From Streptomyces profundus (GTDB lineage: Bacteria > Actinomycetota > Actinomycetes > Streptomycetales > Streptomycetaceae): 64,000 bases of DNA. The notes beneath the pieces are model-generated. The model was not told where the DNA came from. It made no database searches and saw only the letters and a list, made by a program, of their open reading frames with translations. The translations under genes and the position numbers were made by a program. The stretch spans positions 1,798,001-1,862,000 of the forward strand of contig NZ_CP082362.1 in NCBI RefSeq assembly GCF_020740535.1, given 5' to 3'. Position 1 is the first letter of the stretch. Every line of letters starts with the position of its first letter. Of this stretch, positions 16,160-24,035 are shown in pieces.

Positions 16160-17434
16160 ATGGCAGTCTCGCGCCGCACCTTCGTCACCACGGCGCTCGC
16201 CGTGCCGGCGGCGGGCGCCGTGTTCGGCACGGCCTACGCCCAGGCGACCTCGACCGACGAGGCCGAGCCCCGGAACGTCAGGGCGCGCGCCAGCGAACCT
16301 GGCGACGTCGTCGGCAAGATCACCACCGGCTACCAGGGCTGGTTCGCCGCCGCGGGCGACGGCTCCCCCATCGACGCCTGGTGGCACTGGGCGCCGGACA
16401 TGGGGCAGACGCCGTCGCCCAGCAACAACGGCATCATCAGCTGGCCCGACATGCGGGACTACGAGACCGGATACCAGACGGACTTCCCCGCGCTGGGCAA
16501 CGGCCAGCCGGCGACGCTCTTCTCCAGCCACGACGACCAGACGGTGGACACCCACTTCCGTTGGATGGCGGAGAACTCCATCCACACGGCCGCGCTGCAA
16601 CGCTTCAACCCCAACGGGCACGAGGGCCCCACCCGCGACGCGATGACGGAGAAGGTCCGCGCCGCGGCCGAGGCCCACGGCGTGCGGTTCTACGTCATGT
16701 ACGACATCACGGACTGGTTGGCGATGCGGGAGGAGATCACCGTCGACTGGACGGAGAAGATGTCCGCCCACACCGAATCCCCCGAGTACGCCCGGCAGAA
16801 CGGCAAGCCGGTGGTGGGGATCTGGGGCCCTGGCTTCGCCGACGAGAAGCGGCCCTTCACCCCGGACGAGTGCCTGGAGGTCATCCGGTGGTTCCAGGAC
16901 CAGGGCTGCTATGTGATGGGCGGGGTGCCCACGCACTGGCGCAGCGGGGACCGTGACTCCCGGCCCGGCTTCGAAGAGGTCTACCTGGCCTTCGACATGC
17001 TCTCGCCGTGGATGGTCGGCCGGCTGGGCACCGTCGAGGAGCTGGACGCGTTCTACGAGTCCAACCTCCTGCCGGACCAGCGGGAGTGCGACGCCGCCGG
17101 CATCGACTACCAGCCGTGTGTGATGCCGGGGAACCTCCAGGAGGGGCACCGGGCGCATGGCGACTTCATGTGGCGCATGTTCTACAACACCGTCCGAGCG
17201 GGGGCCCAGGGCCTCTACATATCGATGTTCGACGAGTACAACGAGGGGAACCAGATCGCCAAGACCGCCGAGACCAGCGCGGACGTGCCGGCCGGGGAGG
17301 ACTTCCTGGCCCTGGACGAGGACGGCACGCCCTGCTCGGCCGACTACTACCTGCGGCTGACCGGCGACGGCGGGCGGATGCTCGCCGGCGAGATCGAACT
17401 CACCGAGACCAGGCCGACCCCACCGGTCGTCTGA
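16160..17434 (+). CDS. Secreted GH71/GH99-like glycoside hydrolase
   Basis: 424 residues. A twin-arginine signal (SRRTFVTTALAVPAAGAVFG, cleavage near AYA-Q) opens the protein, so it is probably Tat-exported. The mature part starts with KITTGYQGWFAA and DAWWHW, then SHDDQTVDTHFRWMAENSIHTAALQRF, GVRFYVMYDITDW, KPVVGIWGPGF and the late MFDEYNEGNQI with two acidic residues. This is the pattern of the GH71/GH99-like TIM-barrel group, which includes endo-alpha-mannanases and endo-alpha-mannosidases. I infer an alpha-linked polysaccharide substrate. With the two cytoplasmic GH38 enzymes, outside endo-cleavage followed by inside exo-trimming is a reasonable model. GGAAGGA lies 9 bases before the ATG. 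No promoter is evident in the 52-bp gap upstream. Confidence 0.8.
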   Translation: MAVSRRTFVTTALAVPAAGAVFGTAYAQATSTDEAEPRNVRARASEPGDVVGKITTGYQGWFAAAGDGSPIDAWWHWAPDMGQTPSPSNNGIISWPDMRDYETGYQTDFPALGNGQPATLFSSHDDQTVDTHFRWMAENSIHTAALQRFNPNGHEGPTRDAMTEKVRAAAEAHGVRFYVMYDITDWLAMREEITVDWTEKMSAHTESPEYARQNGKPVVGIWGPGFADEKRPFTPDECLEVIRWFQDQGCYVMGGVPTHWRSGDRDSRPGFEEVYLAFDMLSPWMVGRLGTVEELDAFYESNLLPDQRECDAAGIDYQPCVMPGNLQEGHRAHGDFMWRMFYNTVRAGAQGLYISMFDEYNEGNQIAKTAETSADVPAGEDFLALDEDGTPCSADYYLRLTGDGGRMLAGEIELTETRPTPPVV

Positions 17435-17460
17435 CGGGCGGCCAACCGCCCCACCCGGCA

Positions 17461-17500
17461 CCCCGGGTGGCCCTTCACCTGCCGGAAGGGCCGCCCGGGG
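17461..17500. terminator. Strong hairpin between convergent GH71/99-like and amylase genes
   Basis: CCCCGGGTGGCCCTTC (17461-17476) pairs with GAAGGGCCGCCCGGGG (17485-17500), a 16-bp stem with one G-T pair and an 8-base loop. It lies midway between two converging stop codons, so it likely terminates both transcripts. Just beyond it a 14-bp unit, CCGAATCCGCTCGG, is repeated head to tail at 17508-17537. Confidence 0.75.
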
Positions 17501-17585
17501 CCTCAGCCGAATCCGCTCGGCCGAATCCGCTCGGCGGGGTGCGCCAACGGGGTTCGCCCAGCGGGGTTCCCTCAGCGGGGTTGCC

Positions 17586-19679
17586 TCAGGGCAGATACGG
17601 CCCTGGCGAGCCCACCCGACCGGGGGCCGTGGTGAGATCGGTGTCAAGGACATAGACCGCGAGGCCGCCCTTGCCCGGCGCGGCCACCGAGAGCGTGCCG
17701 TCGGTGACGGCCACCCGCTCCCCGCTCACGGCGTCGGTGTAGGAGCCGTCGGGGATGCCGGTGAAGCGCGCGCCATGGGTGATGGTGACCAGCGCGAAGC
17801 TGTCCGTCTCGGCGTCGGTGTAGCGACGCTTGAACGCCATCTCCCCGTCGATGCCCTCGGTGGAGTACTGCCCCTTCTGGAGGGCCGGGATGGCCCGGCG
17901 TATCTCGTTGAGCCGCTGGACGTGCCGCACCAGGGGCTGTTCGAGGGTCTCCGCTATCGGCCCGCTGGCGCTCTCCACCCGGGAGTAGTCGGAGACCGTC
18001 AACTCGCCCTCCAGATGGTCCCCGTAGTAGGCCCGCCCGGTGGTGGCCAGGGGACAGCTGGGACCGCAGTCGATCCGCTGCCCCGCCTGGAACTCGATCT
18101 CGGAGCCGTAGTAGAGCGTGGGGATGCCGCGGAACGTCCACATCAGGGCCATGTTCTCGGCCCAGGCGTCGGTGCCCTCGGCGTAGCGTTGCTCGCTCTT
18201 GTTGGGTCCGTAGTCGTGGCTGTCCACATAGACGGTGTTGTAGGTGGCGTCGTGGGTGGAGTCGTCGGAGTCCCGCCCGTTGTGGAACGCGTTCCGCGCC
18301 GAACCGAAGTTCATGTGCATCCGCATGTCGATGATGTTCATGCCGGAGAACTGGCTGTGGTCCGGCTGGTGGTAGGAGTTGCCGTCGAGGAAGGCGTTGT
18401 CGGAGACGGGCTGTCCCTCGGGGCCGAGACCGTTCTCGTGCTCGTACTCCTCCAGGACCGCCTCGGCGTCGTCGGCGCTGTACTCCTGGCGTGGCTGCCA
18501 GGTGAAGAACTGCGCCGAGTGGTTGACCGAGCCACGGTTCCACTTGTCGTTGACGAACGCGGCCACCTCGCCGAAGACGTAGAAGTCCTGGGCCTTCTCC
18601 TCGCCGTACTTCTCCACCAGTTTGGCCTCGATGGCCGGCAGGAAGTGGCGCGTCCAGATGACCCTCGGGATGTGGACCGCGGTGTCCACCCGGAAGCCGT
18701 CGACCCCCATGTCGATGAAGCGGTCGTAGGCGTCGATCAGATAGTCCTGGACCTCGGCGTCCTCGGTGTTGAGGTCGGCCAGGTCGTCATGGAGCCAGCA
18801 GCTGCGGGAGTCCTCGCCCTCCCAGTTGCCTATCCAGCACTGGTGGTAGTAGTTCGCCGGGAAGAGGCCGGTGGTGGGGTTGGGCCACTGGCACTCGTAG
18901 ACGCGATAGCCCTCGGGGCTGGTGTGGTCCGTCGGTTGTCCCCACCTCGGGCACGCGTTGTCCGCCGGCTCCTCGTGGGACCAGACGTCCCCGTTGTAGG
19001 GGTGCCCGTTCTCGTCCTCGACCAGCGGGTCGTAGACGCGTCCCTCCTCGGGCGTGTCGTAGAACCAGTCCCACTGCTCGTCCTGGACCCCGAACACCGT
19101 GGGTTCGTAGAGCCCCCGCGCGCCCCAGCGTGAGCTGTGGTTGTAGACGACGTCCTGGTAGATCTTCAGGCCCTTGTCGTGCGCGGTGTCGATCAGCTCC
19201 TGATAGGACGTGCCGTCGGACTCCAGACGCGGGTCGACCTCGTAGAAGTCGTAGCCGTGGTAGCCGTGGAAGTCGTAGTCGGAGCGGTTGAGCACGACGG
19301 GCGTGATCCAGACGGCCGAGAAGCCGAGGCCCTTGATGTAGTCGAGCTTGTCGGCCAGCCCCTGGAAGTCGCCCCGGAACATGGGGTCGTCGTACTCGGC
19401 GTTGCCCGATCTCTCGTGCTGGCTGCCGCCCCGGTTGTTCGAGCTGTCGCCGTCGTAGAACCGGGCGGTCATCACGAAGTAGATCGCGTCTTCTCTGGGG
19501 TCGCCGCCCAACATGCTGGCCGGCTCAGCCGCGGCCGGCCGGGCCGCGGCCGGGCTCGGGGCCTGCGGGGTGGCTCCGCTGCCGTGGGCGGGAAGCAACG
19601 CGGCGAGCAGGGCGGCGACCACCAGGCCCAGCGCGGCCGACCACCACCGCCTGTGCCGTCTTCTCCGGGGGGTGTTCAA
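17586..19679 (-). CDS. Secreted GH13 alpha-amylase
   Basis: 697 residues from a TTG start at 19679, chosen because AGGAG lies five bases upstream and a signal peptide follows at once (RRRRHRRWW then ALGLVVAALLAALLP, cleavage near the Ala/Pro-rich stretch). All GH13 core motifs are present: DVVYNH (~175), GFRVDTAVH with the nucleophile Asp (~329), FGEVA with the acid/base Glu (~368) and VDSHD (~485). GIPTLYYGSE and a short C-terminal beta domain (ALVTITHGARF) complete it. No starch-binding module is seen. The product should hydrolyse extracellular alpha-glucans. A MalR-like operator lies 60-110 bp upstream, so maltose induction is expected. It has its own promoter and is probably independent of the mannan genes. 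Confidence 0.93.
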   Translation of the reverse strand: MNTPRRRRHRRWWSAALGLVVAALLAALLPAHGSGATPQAPSPAAARPAAAEPASMLGGDPREDAIYFVMTARFYDGDSSNNRGGSQHERSGNAEYDDPMFRGDFQGLADKLDYIKGLGFSAVWITPVVLNRSDYDFHGYHGYDFYEVDPRLESDGTSYQELIDTAHDKGLKIYQDVVYNHSSRWGARGLYEPTVFGVQDEQWDWFYDTPEEGRVYDPLVEDENGHPYNGDVWSHEEPADNACPRWGQPTDHTSPEGYRVYECQWPNPTTGLFPANYYHQCWIGNWEGEDSRSCWLHDDLADLNTEDAEVQDYLIDAYDRFIDMGVDGFRVDTAVHIPRVIWTRHFLPAIEAKLVEKYGEEKAQDFYVFGEVAAFVNDKWNRGSVNHSAQFFTWQPRQEYSADDAEAVLEEYEHENGLGPEGQPVSDNAFLDGNSYHQPDHSQFSGMNIIDMRMHMNFGSARNAFHNGRDSDDSTHDATYNTVYVDSHDYGPNKSEQRYAEGTDAWAENMALMWTFRGIPTLYYGSEIEFQAGQRIDCGPSCPLATTGRAYYGDHLEGELTVSDYSRVESASGPIAETLEQPLVRHVQRLNEIRRAIPALQKGQYSTEGIDGEMAFKRRYTDAETDSFALVTITHGARFTGIPDGSYTDAVSGERVAVTDGTLSVAAPGKGGLAVYVLDTDLTTAPGRVGSPGPYLP

Positions 19680-19739
19680 CTCAACTCCTGGATGAGGTTG
19701 GTGGAGACCCGACGCGCCTGCGGCTCTCCAGGAGGTCAC

Positions 19740-19786
19740 AAGAAGCTGCAACTTCTTGCGGAAGTTCTTGCCGAACTCCTCGCAAG
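19740..19786 (-). promoter_or_regulatory. Candidate MalR operator upstream of amylase
   Basis: AAGAAG-CTGCAA-CTTCTT (19740-19757) is a palindrome. Within the same stretch CTTGCG (19755-19760) faces CGCAAG (19781-19786), with CTTGCC (19767-19772) between them. Repeated CTTGC/GCAAG elements in amylase and malE promoters of streptomycetes are bound by the LacI-type repressor MalR. The position, 60-107 bp before the start, suits a promoter-overlapping repressor site. The operator assignment is inference from motif resemblance. Confidence 0.6.
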
Positions 19787-19921
19787 TTACAGAATCGCCA
19801 CCAGGCGGCACAGAGGAGCGACGGTGCGCCTCTTGTGGAGATTGCGAAGACCGCGTGACGTGGCGACGCACGCCTCGGTGGTCGGTGGCGTGTTCCGACG
19901 GTCCGTGGCCGCAGGGGGCGT

Positions 19922-20890
19922 TCAGCGGTTGACGGACTCGCCCTGGTGGACGAAGGAGTGCAGCGCCCGGTCGAGACCGGGGCGGTCGGGGAGCCCGTCG
20001 GTGTCGTTGGCGCACTGCACCACGAGGGCGGCGACGGCGGCGCCCTGGGCGAGAGCCCGCTGGGGCGGCAAGGCGCTCAGCCGGCCGGCGAGAAAGCCCA
20101 CGGCGAAGGCGTCCCCCGCGCCGACCGGGTCCACCACCGGCACGGTGAACGCCTCCTGCCGCCAGGCCCCGTCGGCCGTGTGGCAACTGGCCGCCTTGTC
20201 CCGGTGTTTGACGACCACGGTCTTGGGGCGGGCGGCGAGCAGCCCGTCCACGGCGGCCCGCGACGGCCGTCCGGGAAGCAGGAGTTCCAGCTCGTCCGCA
20301 CCCGCCAGCACCAGATCCACGCGTTCCAGCAGCGGACCGACGACCTCGCGCCAGCGATCCGCCGAGCCGATCTTGAACCGCACGTTGGGGTCGAGCGAGA
20401 CCGGCACGCCCTGTTCCCCGGCCAGCTCCAGCAGTCGCTCGGTGGCCCGGTGTGCGGAGGCCGACAGCATGGGCGTGATGCCGGTCAGATGCAGCAGCCG
20501 GGCGCCGCCCAGCGCCTCGGGGCGCAGCTCGGCCGCCTCCAGCCGGGAGGCGGCGGAGCCCGCCCGGTAGTACTGCACGTCGATGGCCCGCGACGGGTGG
20601 CTGTCGCGCACCAGCATCCCGGTGTAGCCCGAGGGATCGACGACCGCGTAGGAGGTGTCGATGCCGTCGGAGCGCAGGGCGGACAACACGGCCCGCCCCG
20701 CGGGGTCGTCGCCCACCCGGCCCAGCCAGCGGCTGGCGTAGCCCAGCCTGGCCAGGCCGGCGGCGACATTGCTCTCGGCGCCGGCGATCGACCGCCGGAA
20801 GGTGGTGGCGTGCGCCAGGGGCACGCCCGGCTCGGCCAGCAGCAGGGTCATCGCCTCGCCGCAGACCACCACGTCAGGTGTCACACTCAT
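19922..20890 (-). CDS. PfkB family sugar kinase, probably 2-keto-3-deoxygluconate/galactonate kinase
   Basis: 322 residues with the PfkB pattern: GEAMTLLLAEP at the start, the substrate-binding GAESNVAAGLARLG (~37), and the C-terminal ATP/anion-hole signature VVDPVGAGDAFAVGFL (~250) with catalytic Asp. The ATG at 20890 overlaps the aldolase stop by four bases (ATGA), so the pair is translationally coupled. The enzyme should phosphorylate a 2-keto-3-deoxy sugar acid and pass it to the aldolase next door. With a galactonate-dehydratase-like gene nearby, 2-keto-3-deoxygalactonate is a likely substrate, although the family usually carries the KdgK label. I leave the gene symbol open for that reason. 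Cytoplasmic. Confidence 0.85.
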   Translation of the reverse strand: MSVTPDVVVCGEAMTLLLAEPGVPLAHATTFRRSIAGAESNVAAGLARLGYASRWLGRVGDDPAGRAVLSALRSDGIDTSYAVVDPSGYTGMLVRDSHPSRAIDVQYYRAGSAASRLEAAELRPEALGGARLLHLTGITPMLSASAHRATERLLELAGEQGVPVSLDPNVRFKIGSADRWREVVGPLLERVDLVLAGADELELLLPGRPSRAAVDGLLAARPKTVVVKHRDKAASCHTADGAWRQEAFTVPVVDPVGAGDAFAVGFLAGRLSALPPQRALAQGAAVAALVVQCANDTDGLPDRPGLDRALHSFVHQGESVNR

Positions 20891-21519
20891 GCCGCCCGCC
20901 CCTTCGCGACGCGTAGATAGGTTCTGGCCCGTTCGCGCAGTGCGTCCAGGTCCCCTCCGTCGGCGGCGTCGCCCACCAGCGGGGAGCCCACCCCCACCGC
21001 CGTGGCGCCGCCCGCCAGATAGCCGTCGGCCGCCTCGGCGTCCACGCCGCCCACCGGCACCAGCGGCACGTCGGGGAACGGGCCGCGCAGCGCCCTCAGA
21101 TAGCGCGGCCCGCCCATCGAGTCGGCGGGGAAGACCTTGACGGCCGTGGCCCCGGCGGCCAGGGCGGCGATGATCTCGCTGGGGGTCAACGCCCCGGCCA
21201 GCGTGGGCAGTCCCAGGCGGCGCGCCTCCGTCAGCCCCGCGCCGAGCCCGGGTGTCACGACGAAGGCGGCTCCGGCGTCCCGCGCCGCCCTCGCGTCCTC
21301 GGCGGTCAGCACGGTGCCGGCGCCCAGGGGCGCTTCGGGCCCCAGCTCGGCGCTGGCCTCGCGGATCACCTCCAGGGCGTCCCGCCCGGTGAGGGAGACC
21401 TCCACCAGGCCCACGCCCTCCTCGGCCAGCGTGCGCACCGCACGGATGGCGGCGTCCCGGTCGGTGCCCCTGACGATGGCCAGCAGCCGCCGGCCGCGCA
21501 GGAGTTCCAGCAGGTTCAT
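20887..21519 (-). CDS. eda: KDPG/KDPGal aldolase
   Basis: 210 residues, the typical size of class I 2-keto-3-deoxy-6-phosphogluconate aldolases. Visible motifs are LLAIVRG at the N-terminus, VEVSLT with its Glu (~40), GAGTVL (~67), VTPG (~87) and the Schiff-base lysine in AVKVFPAD (~126). GGVDAE and AVGVGSPLV follow. It cleaves the phosphorylated product of the neighbouring kinase to pyruvate and glyceraldehyde 3-phosphate. In this setting it may be the galactonate-pathway form (DgoA). Its natural upstream partner, the dehydratase, is separated by 243 bp that hold a MITE, so the aldolase-kinase pair may now depend on read-through or on a promoter in that gap. Confidence 0.9.
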   Translation of the reverse strand: MNLLELLRGRRLLAIVRGTDRDAAIRAVRTLAEEGVGLVEVSLTGRDALEVIREASAELGPEAPLGAGTVLTAEDARAARDAGAAFVVTPGLGAGLTEARRLGLPTLAGALTPSEIIAALAAGATAVKVFPADSMGGPRYLRALRGPFPDVPLVPVGGVDAEAADGYLAGGATAVGVGSPLVGDAADGGDLDALRERARTYLRVAKGRAA

Positions 21520-21561
21520 CGTGGGGCCTTCCTTCGGGGTGACGGGCCGCTGTCGCCCGGC

Positions 21562-21729
21562 CTAGTGCCGCGTCAGCCAAGGTTTGCCCCGCTCGCCGCC
21601 CTGGCACGCACACTCGCTGCGTTAGCCGAGAGCCCAGGTAGGACAACTACATGCGGCTCCCGGCTGCCTGGCGATCGCACGCACCAGGACACCTCGCTAC
21701 CGGGCAAACCCCGACTGACACGGCACTAG
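21562..21729. mobile_element. 168-bp MITE (copy 1)
   Basis: A 168-bp unit bounded by CTAG on both sides. The ends are imperfect inverted repeats: TAGTGCCGCGTCAGCCAAGG inward on the left and TAGTGCCGTGTCAGTCGGGG on the right, with about 26 bp showing four mismatches. Similarity continues with GGTTTGCC. No coding capacity is seen. A second copy at 48056-48223 has the same length and differs at only five positions. CTAG/TA target use and short inverted ends are typical of non-autonomous elements moved by IS630/Tc1-mariner transposases. It separates the dehydratase from the aldolase-kinase pair. Confidence 0.85.
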
Positions 21730-21762
21730 CCTCGCAGATCGGCTCGGCCGCCGCCGCGCCGC

Positions 21763-22908
21763 TCACCATTCGGCGAAGCCGCCGTCGGGATGCCGCCAGA
21801 CGGGGTTGCGCCAGGAGTGGCCCACCCGGTCGGCGGCGCGCACCGCGGCCTCGTCCACGGTGACGCCGAGTCCCGGCAGTTCGGTGCGGTGGGCATGGCC
21901 GTCGACGAAGCGGAACGGCTCGGGATCCAGCACATAGGAGAGCAGGTCGGCCTCCCGGTTGTAGTGGATGCCCAGACTCTGCTCCTGGATCAGGAAGTTC
22001 GGGGTGGCGAACACCACCTGGAGGCTGGCGGCCAGGGAGATCGGGCCCAGGGGGCAGTGCGGTGCCAGATGCGCGCCGAAGGTCTCCGCCAGCGAGGCGA
22101 CGCGCCGCACCTCGGAGATCCCGCCGGCGTGCGAGAGGTCGGGCTGCACCACGGCCACCCCGGCCTGGAGCACCTGGAGGAAGCCCGCGCGGTCGTAGAT
22201 CCGCTCGCCCGTCGCGATGGGCACCGGACCGGCCTCGACCAGTCCCCGCAGGATGTGGTTCTGCTCGGGAGGCAGCGGCTCCTCCACGAACAGCGGGTGG
22301 AGCGGGGCGAGTTCGTCGAGCAGCCGGCGGGAGTTGGCGGCGGTGAAGCGGCCGTGGCAGTCCACCGCTATGTCCCGTTCGTCGCCGAGCACCTCCCTGG
22401 CGGTGGCCACCCGGGCGACCACGGCCCCGATCTCGGCCACGCTGGCGTGCGGTCGGACGCGGCCGGCCGCGTTCATCTTGACGGCGGTGAAGCCGGCCTC
22501 CACCTGGGCCGAGATCTGGTCGGCGAGCTCGTCGGGATCGTCTCCGCCGACCCAGGCGTAGACGCGTGCCCGGTCCCGCACCGGCCCGCCGAGCAGGCGG
22601 TGCACGGGCACGCCGTGGCGCTTGCCCACGATGTCCCACAGCGCCTGGTCGATGCCGGCCACGGCGCTGGAGAGCACGGGGCCGCCACGGTAGAAACCCC
22701 CCTTGGTGAGGACCTGCCAGTGGTCCTCGACGCGCGTGGGGTCCCGGCCGACGAGGTACTCGGCCAGCACCTCGACGGCGGCGCGGACCACCTCGGCGCG
22801 CCCCTCCACGACGGGCTCACCCCACCCGACGATGCCGATGTCCGTCTCCACCCGACAGAAGAGCCAACGGGGCGGAACCATGAACGTCTCGATCCGGGTG
22901 ATTCTCAT
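21763..22908 (-). CDS. dgoD: Galactonate dehydratase-like enolase superfamily enzyme
   Basis: 381 residues, standard for the mandelate racemase/D-galactonate dehydratase group. The N-terminal capping domain leads into the barrel. Metal ligands are seen in VDCHGR (Asp, ~190), FVEEPLPPE (Glu, ~216) and ATGERIYDR (Glu, ~243). HCPLGPISLAA (~295) holds a His typical of galactonate and mannonate dehydratases. The reaction is dehydration of an aldonic acid to a 2-keto-3-deoxy acid. D-galactonate is the best fit because of the DgoD-like LSHAGGI and HCPLGPI stretches and the aldolase/kinase partners, but other aldonates are possible. It has a long leader (about 240 bp) to the best promoter candidate. 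A divergent GntR regulator is the obvious controller. Confidence 0.85.
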   Translation of the reverse strand: MRITRIETFMVPPRWLFCRVETDIGIVGWGEPVVEGRAEVVRAAVEVLAEYLVGRDPTRVEDHWQVLTKGGFYRGGPVLSSAVAGIDQALWDIVGKRHGVPVHRLLGGPVRDRARVYAWVGGDDPDELADQISAQVEAGFTAVKMNAAGRVRPHASVAEIGAVVARVATAREVLGDERDIAVDCHGRFTAANSRRLLDELAPLHPLFVEEPLPPEQNHILRGLVEAGPVPIATGERIYDRAGFLQVLQAGVAVVQPDLSHAGGISEVRRVASLAETFGAHLAPHCPLGPISLAASLQVVFATPNFLIQEQSLGIHYNREADLLSYVLDPEPFRFVDGHAHRTELPGLGVTVDEAAVRAADRVGHSWRNPVWRHPDGGFAEW

Positions 22909-23138
22909 TCCGCTGTGCCCCTTTGGTGCTCTGTGCTCTGTGCGTTGTGCCTGCTGTGCGCGCTATGCCTGGTCTGGACGCTCCGGACCCCCTCCGGGTT
23001 CCGCGCGCCGCCGGCGGCCGGCGAGTCCGCCCCCGTCTGTTGACGCTCGGCGCCCTCGGACTGTTGCCTCCGGGCCTGCCCCATCTCCCCGGCGGGTCGG
23101 GCTCCCGTTCCGCGTGGCGCCCCCGCCCGCCCCAAAGG
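22909..23138. other. Non-coding leader between dgoD and its candidate promoter
   Basis: Together with the site at 23139-23181 this fills the 347-bp gap between dgoD and the GntR gene. It holds a TGTGC-rich stretch (22926-22965, several CTGTGC/TTGTGCC repeats) and no open frame with convincing codon usage. If the promoter near 23160 is used, this would be a 240-nt 5' leader. I see no recognisable riboswitch. Confidence 0.4.
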
Positions 23139-23181
23139 TGTATGACATGTTGACGATAAACAGGGAGGTCGGACGCGTCAA
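23139..23181 (-). promoter_or_regulatory. Promoter and FadR-type operator for dgoD
   Basis: On the minus strand TTGACG (23181-23176) and TATCGT (23158-23153) are 17 bp apart. Just downstream is TGTCATACA (plus-strand TGTATGACA, 23139-23147), a TGT-N3-ACA palindrome like the short G/T..A/C sites of FadR-subfamily GntR proteins. The patch is A/T-rich against its surroundings. The regulator gene starts 75 bp away on the other strand, so autoregulation is possible too. Confidence 0.5.
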
Positions 23182-23255
23182 CGACCCGATGCCGCCATGC
23201 GGAAGAACACCACAGCGGCTGGGTGGGCGGGGAACCTGACTGATAGGTTCGCCCG

Positions 23256-24008
23256 GTGAGTGAGGAACCGACTCCCCCCGGCAGTGCCCCGACCACGCTG
23301 GAAGCGGCCGTGTCCGGGATCGAGGTGCTGATCTTCGACGAGCTCGATCCCGGCATGTCGCTGCCCTCCGAAGGCGAGTTGGCGACCGCCCTCGGCGTCA
23401 GTCGCCTCACCGTGCGCGAGGCGCTCAAGGTGCTCGCCGCGCGCGGCCTGGTCGCGCTGAGCAAGGGCCGCAGGCCCCGGGTGCTTGAGCCCGACAGCTC
23501 CGTGTTCTCCGGGCACTTCACCGCCACCATGCGGCGGGACCCCGGCGCCCTGCTGGAGTTCCTCGACGTGCGCGAGGCGCTGGAGGTCCAGGCCGTCACG
23601 CTCGCCGCCAGGCACGCGTCGCGCTCGGCCCTCCAGGCCGCCCAGTCGGCGCTGGACGGCATGGCCGACGCGGCGGCGGATCTGTCGACCCCGGCCGAGG
23701 TCGCCCGCTACCACCGGTGCGATGTGGCCTTTCACGAGGCCCTCGCGCTCGCCAGCGGCAACCGCGTGCTGGTCTTTCTGCTGGAGGGCCTGCGGGAGTC
23801 GCTGCGGCACAGCTTCGAGCGCGGCCTGGAGGGCAACGTGCTGCGCGGACGGTCCGTTCAGGATGTGCTCGCGACGCATCGCGCCGTTCTCGCCAAGGTG
23901 CGGGCGCGGGACGCGAGGGGCGCGGCCGACGCCATGCGGGAGTGCCTCAGGGACGCGCGCAACGACCTGCGCGCCGCGCTGGACCCGACGAACCGGGCCC
24001 GCCGCTGA
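23256..24008 (+). CDS. GntR/FadR family transcriptional regulator
   Basis: 250 residues from a GTG start. An N-terminal winged helix has PSEGELATALGVSRLTVREALKVLAARGLV (residues ~40-70). It is followed by an all-helical FCD ligand domain with its metal-binding pattern: an Asp in LEFLDVREALE, His in CDVAFHEAL, and LATHRAVL. This is the FadR subgroup, which typically senses organic acids or sugar acids. It is divergent from dgoD and closes the sugar-acid module, so I infer it represses that module and responds to galactonate or a derivative, like DgoR of enterobacteria. AACCT-N7-AGGTT (23233-23249) lies directly before the start and could be an autoregulatory site; the mRNA may be leaderless. 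Confidence 0.9.
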   Translation: MSEEPTPPGSAPTTLEAAVSGIEVLIFDELDPGMSLPSEGELATALGVSRLTVREALKVLAARGLVALSKGRRPRVLEPDSSVFSGHFTATMRRDPGALLEFLDVREALEVQAVTLAARHASRSALQAAQSALDGMADAAADLSTPAEVARYHRCDVAFHEALALASGNRVLVFLLEGLRESLRHSFERGLEGNVLRGRSVQDVLATHRAVLAKVRARDARGAADAMRECLRDARNDLRAALDPTNRARR

Positions 24009-24035
24009 GGGGTCGCCCTCGCGGGATGGTCGCGT

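Noticed and set aside
19680..20186. N-terminal extension of the amylase upstream of the signal peptide
   Set aside because: The extension runs over the operator and the neighbouring kinase gene, and would bury the signal peptide. TTG 19679 has a ribosome site.
22905..23135. Small open frames in the dgoD leader
   Set aside because: No ribosome sites or family patterns; codon bias is not sustained.
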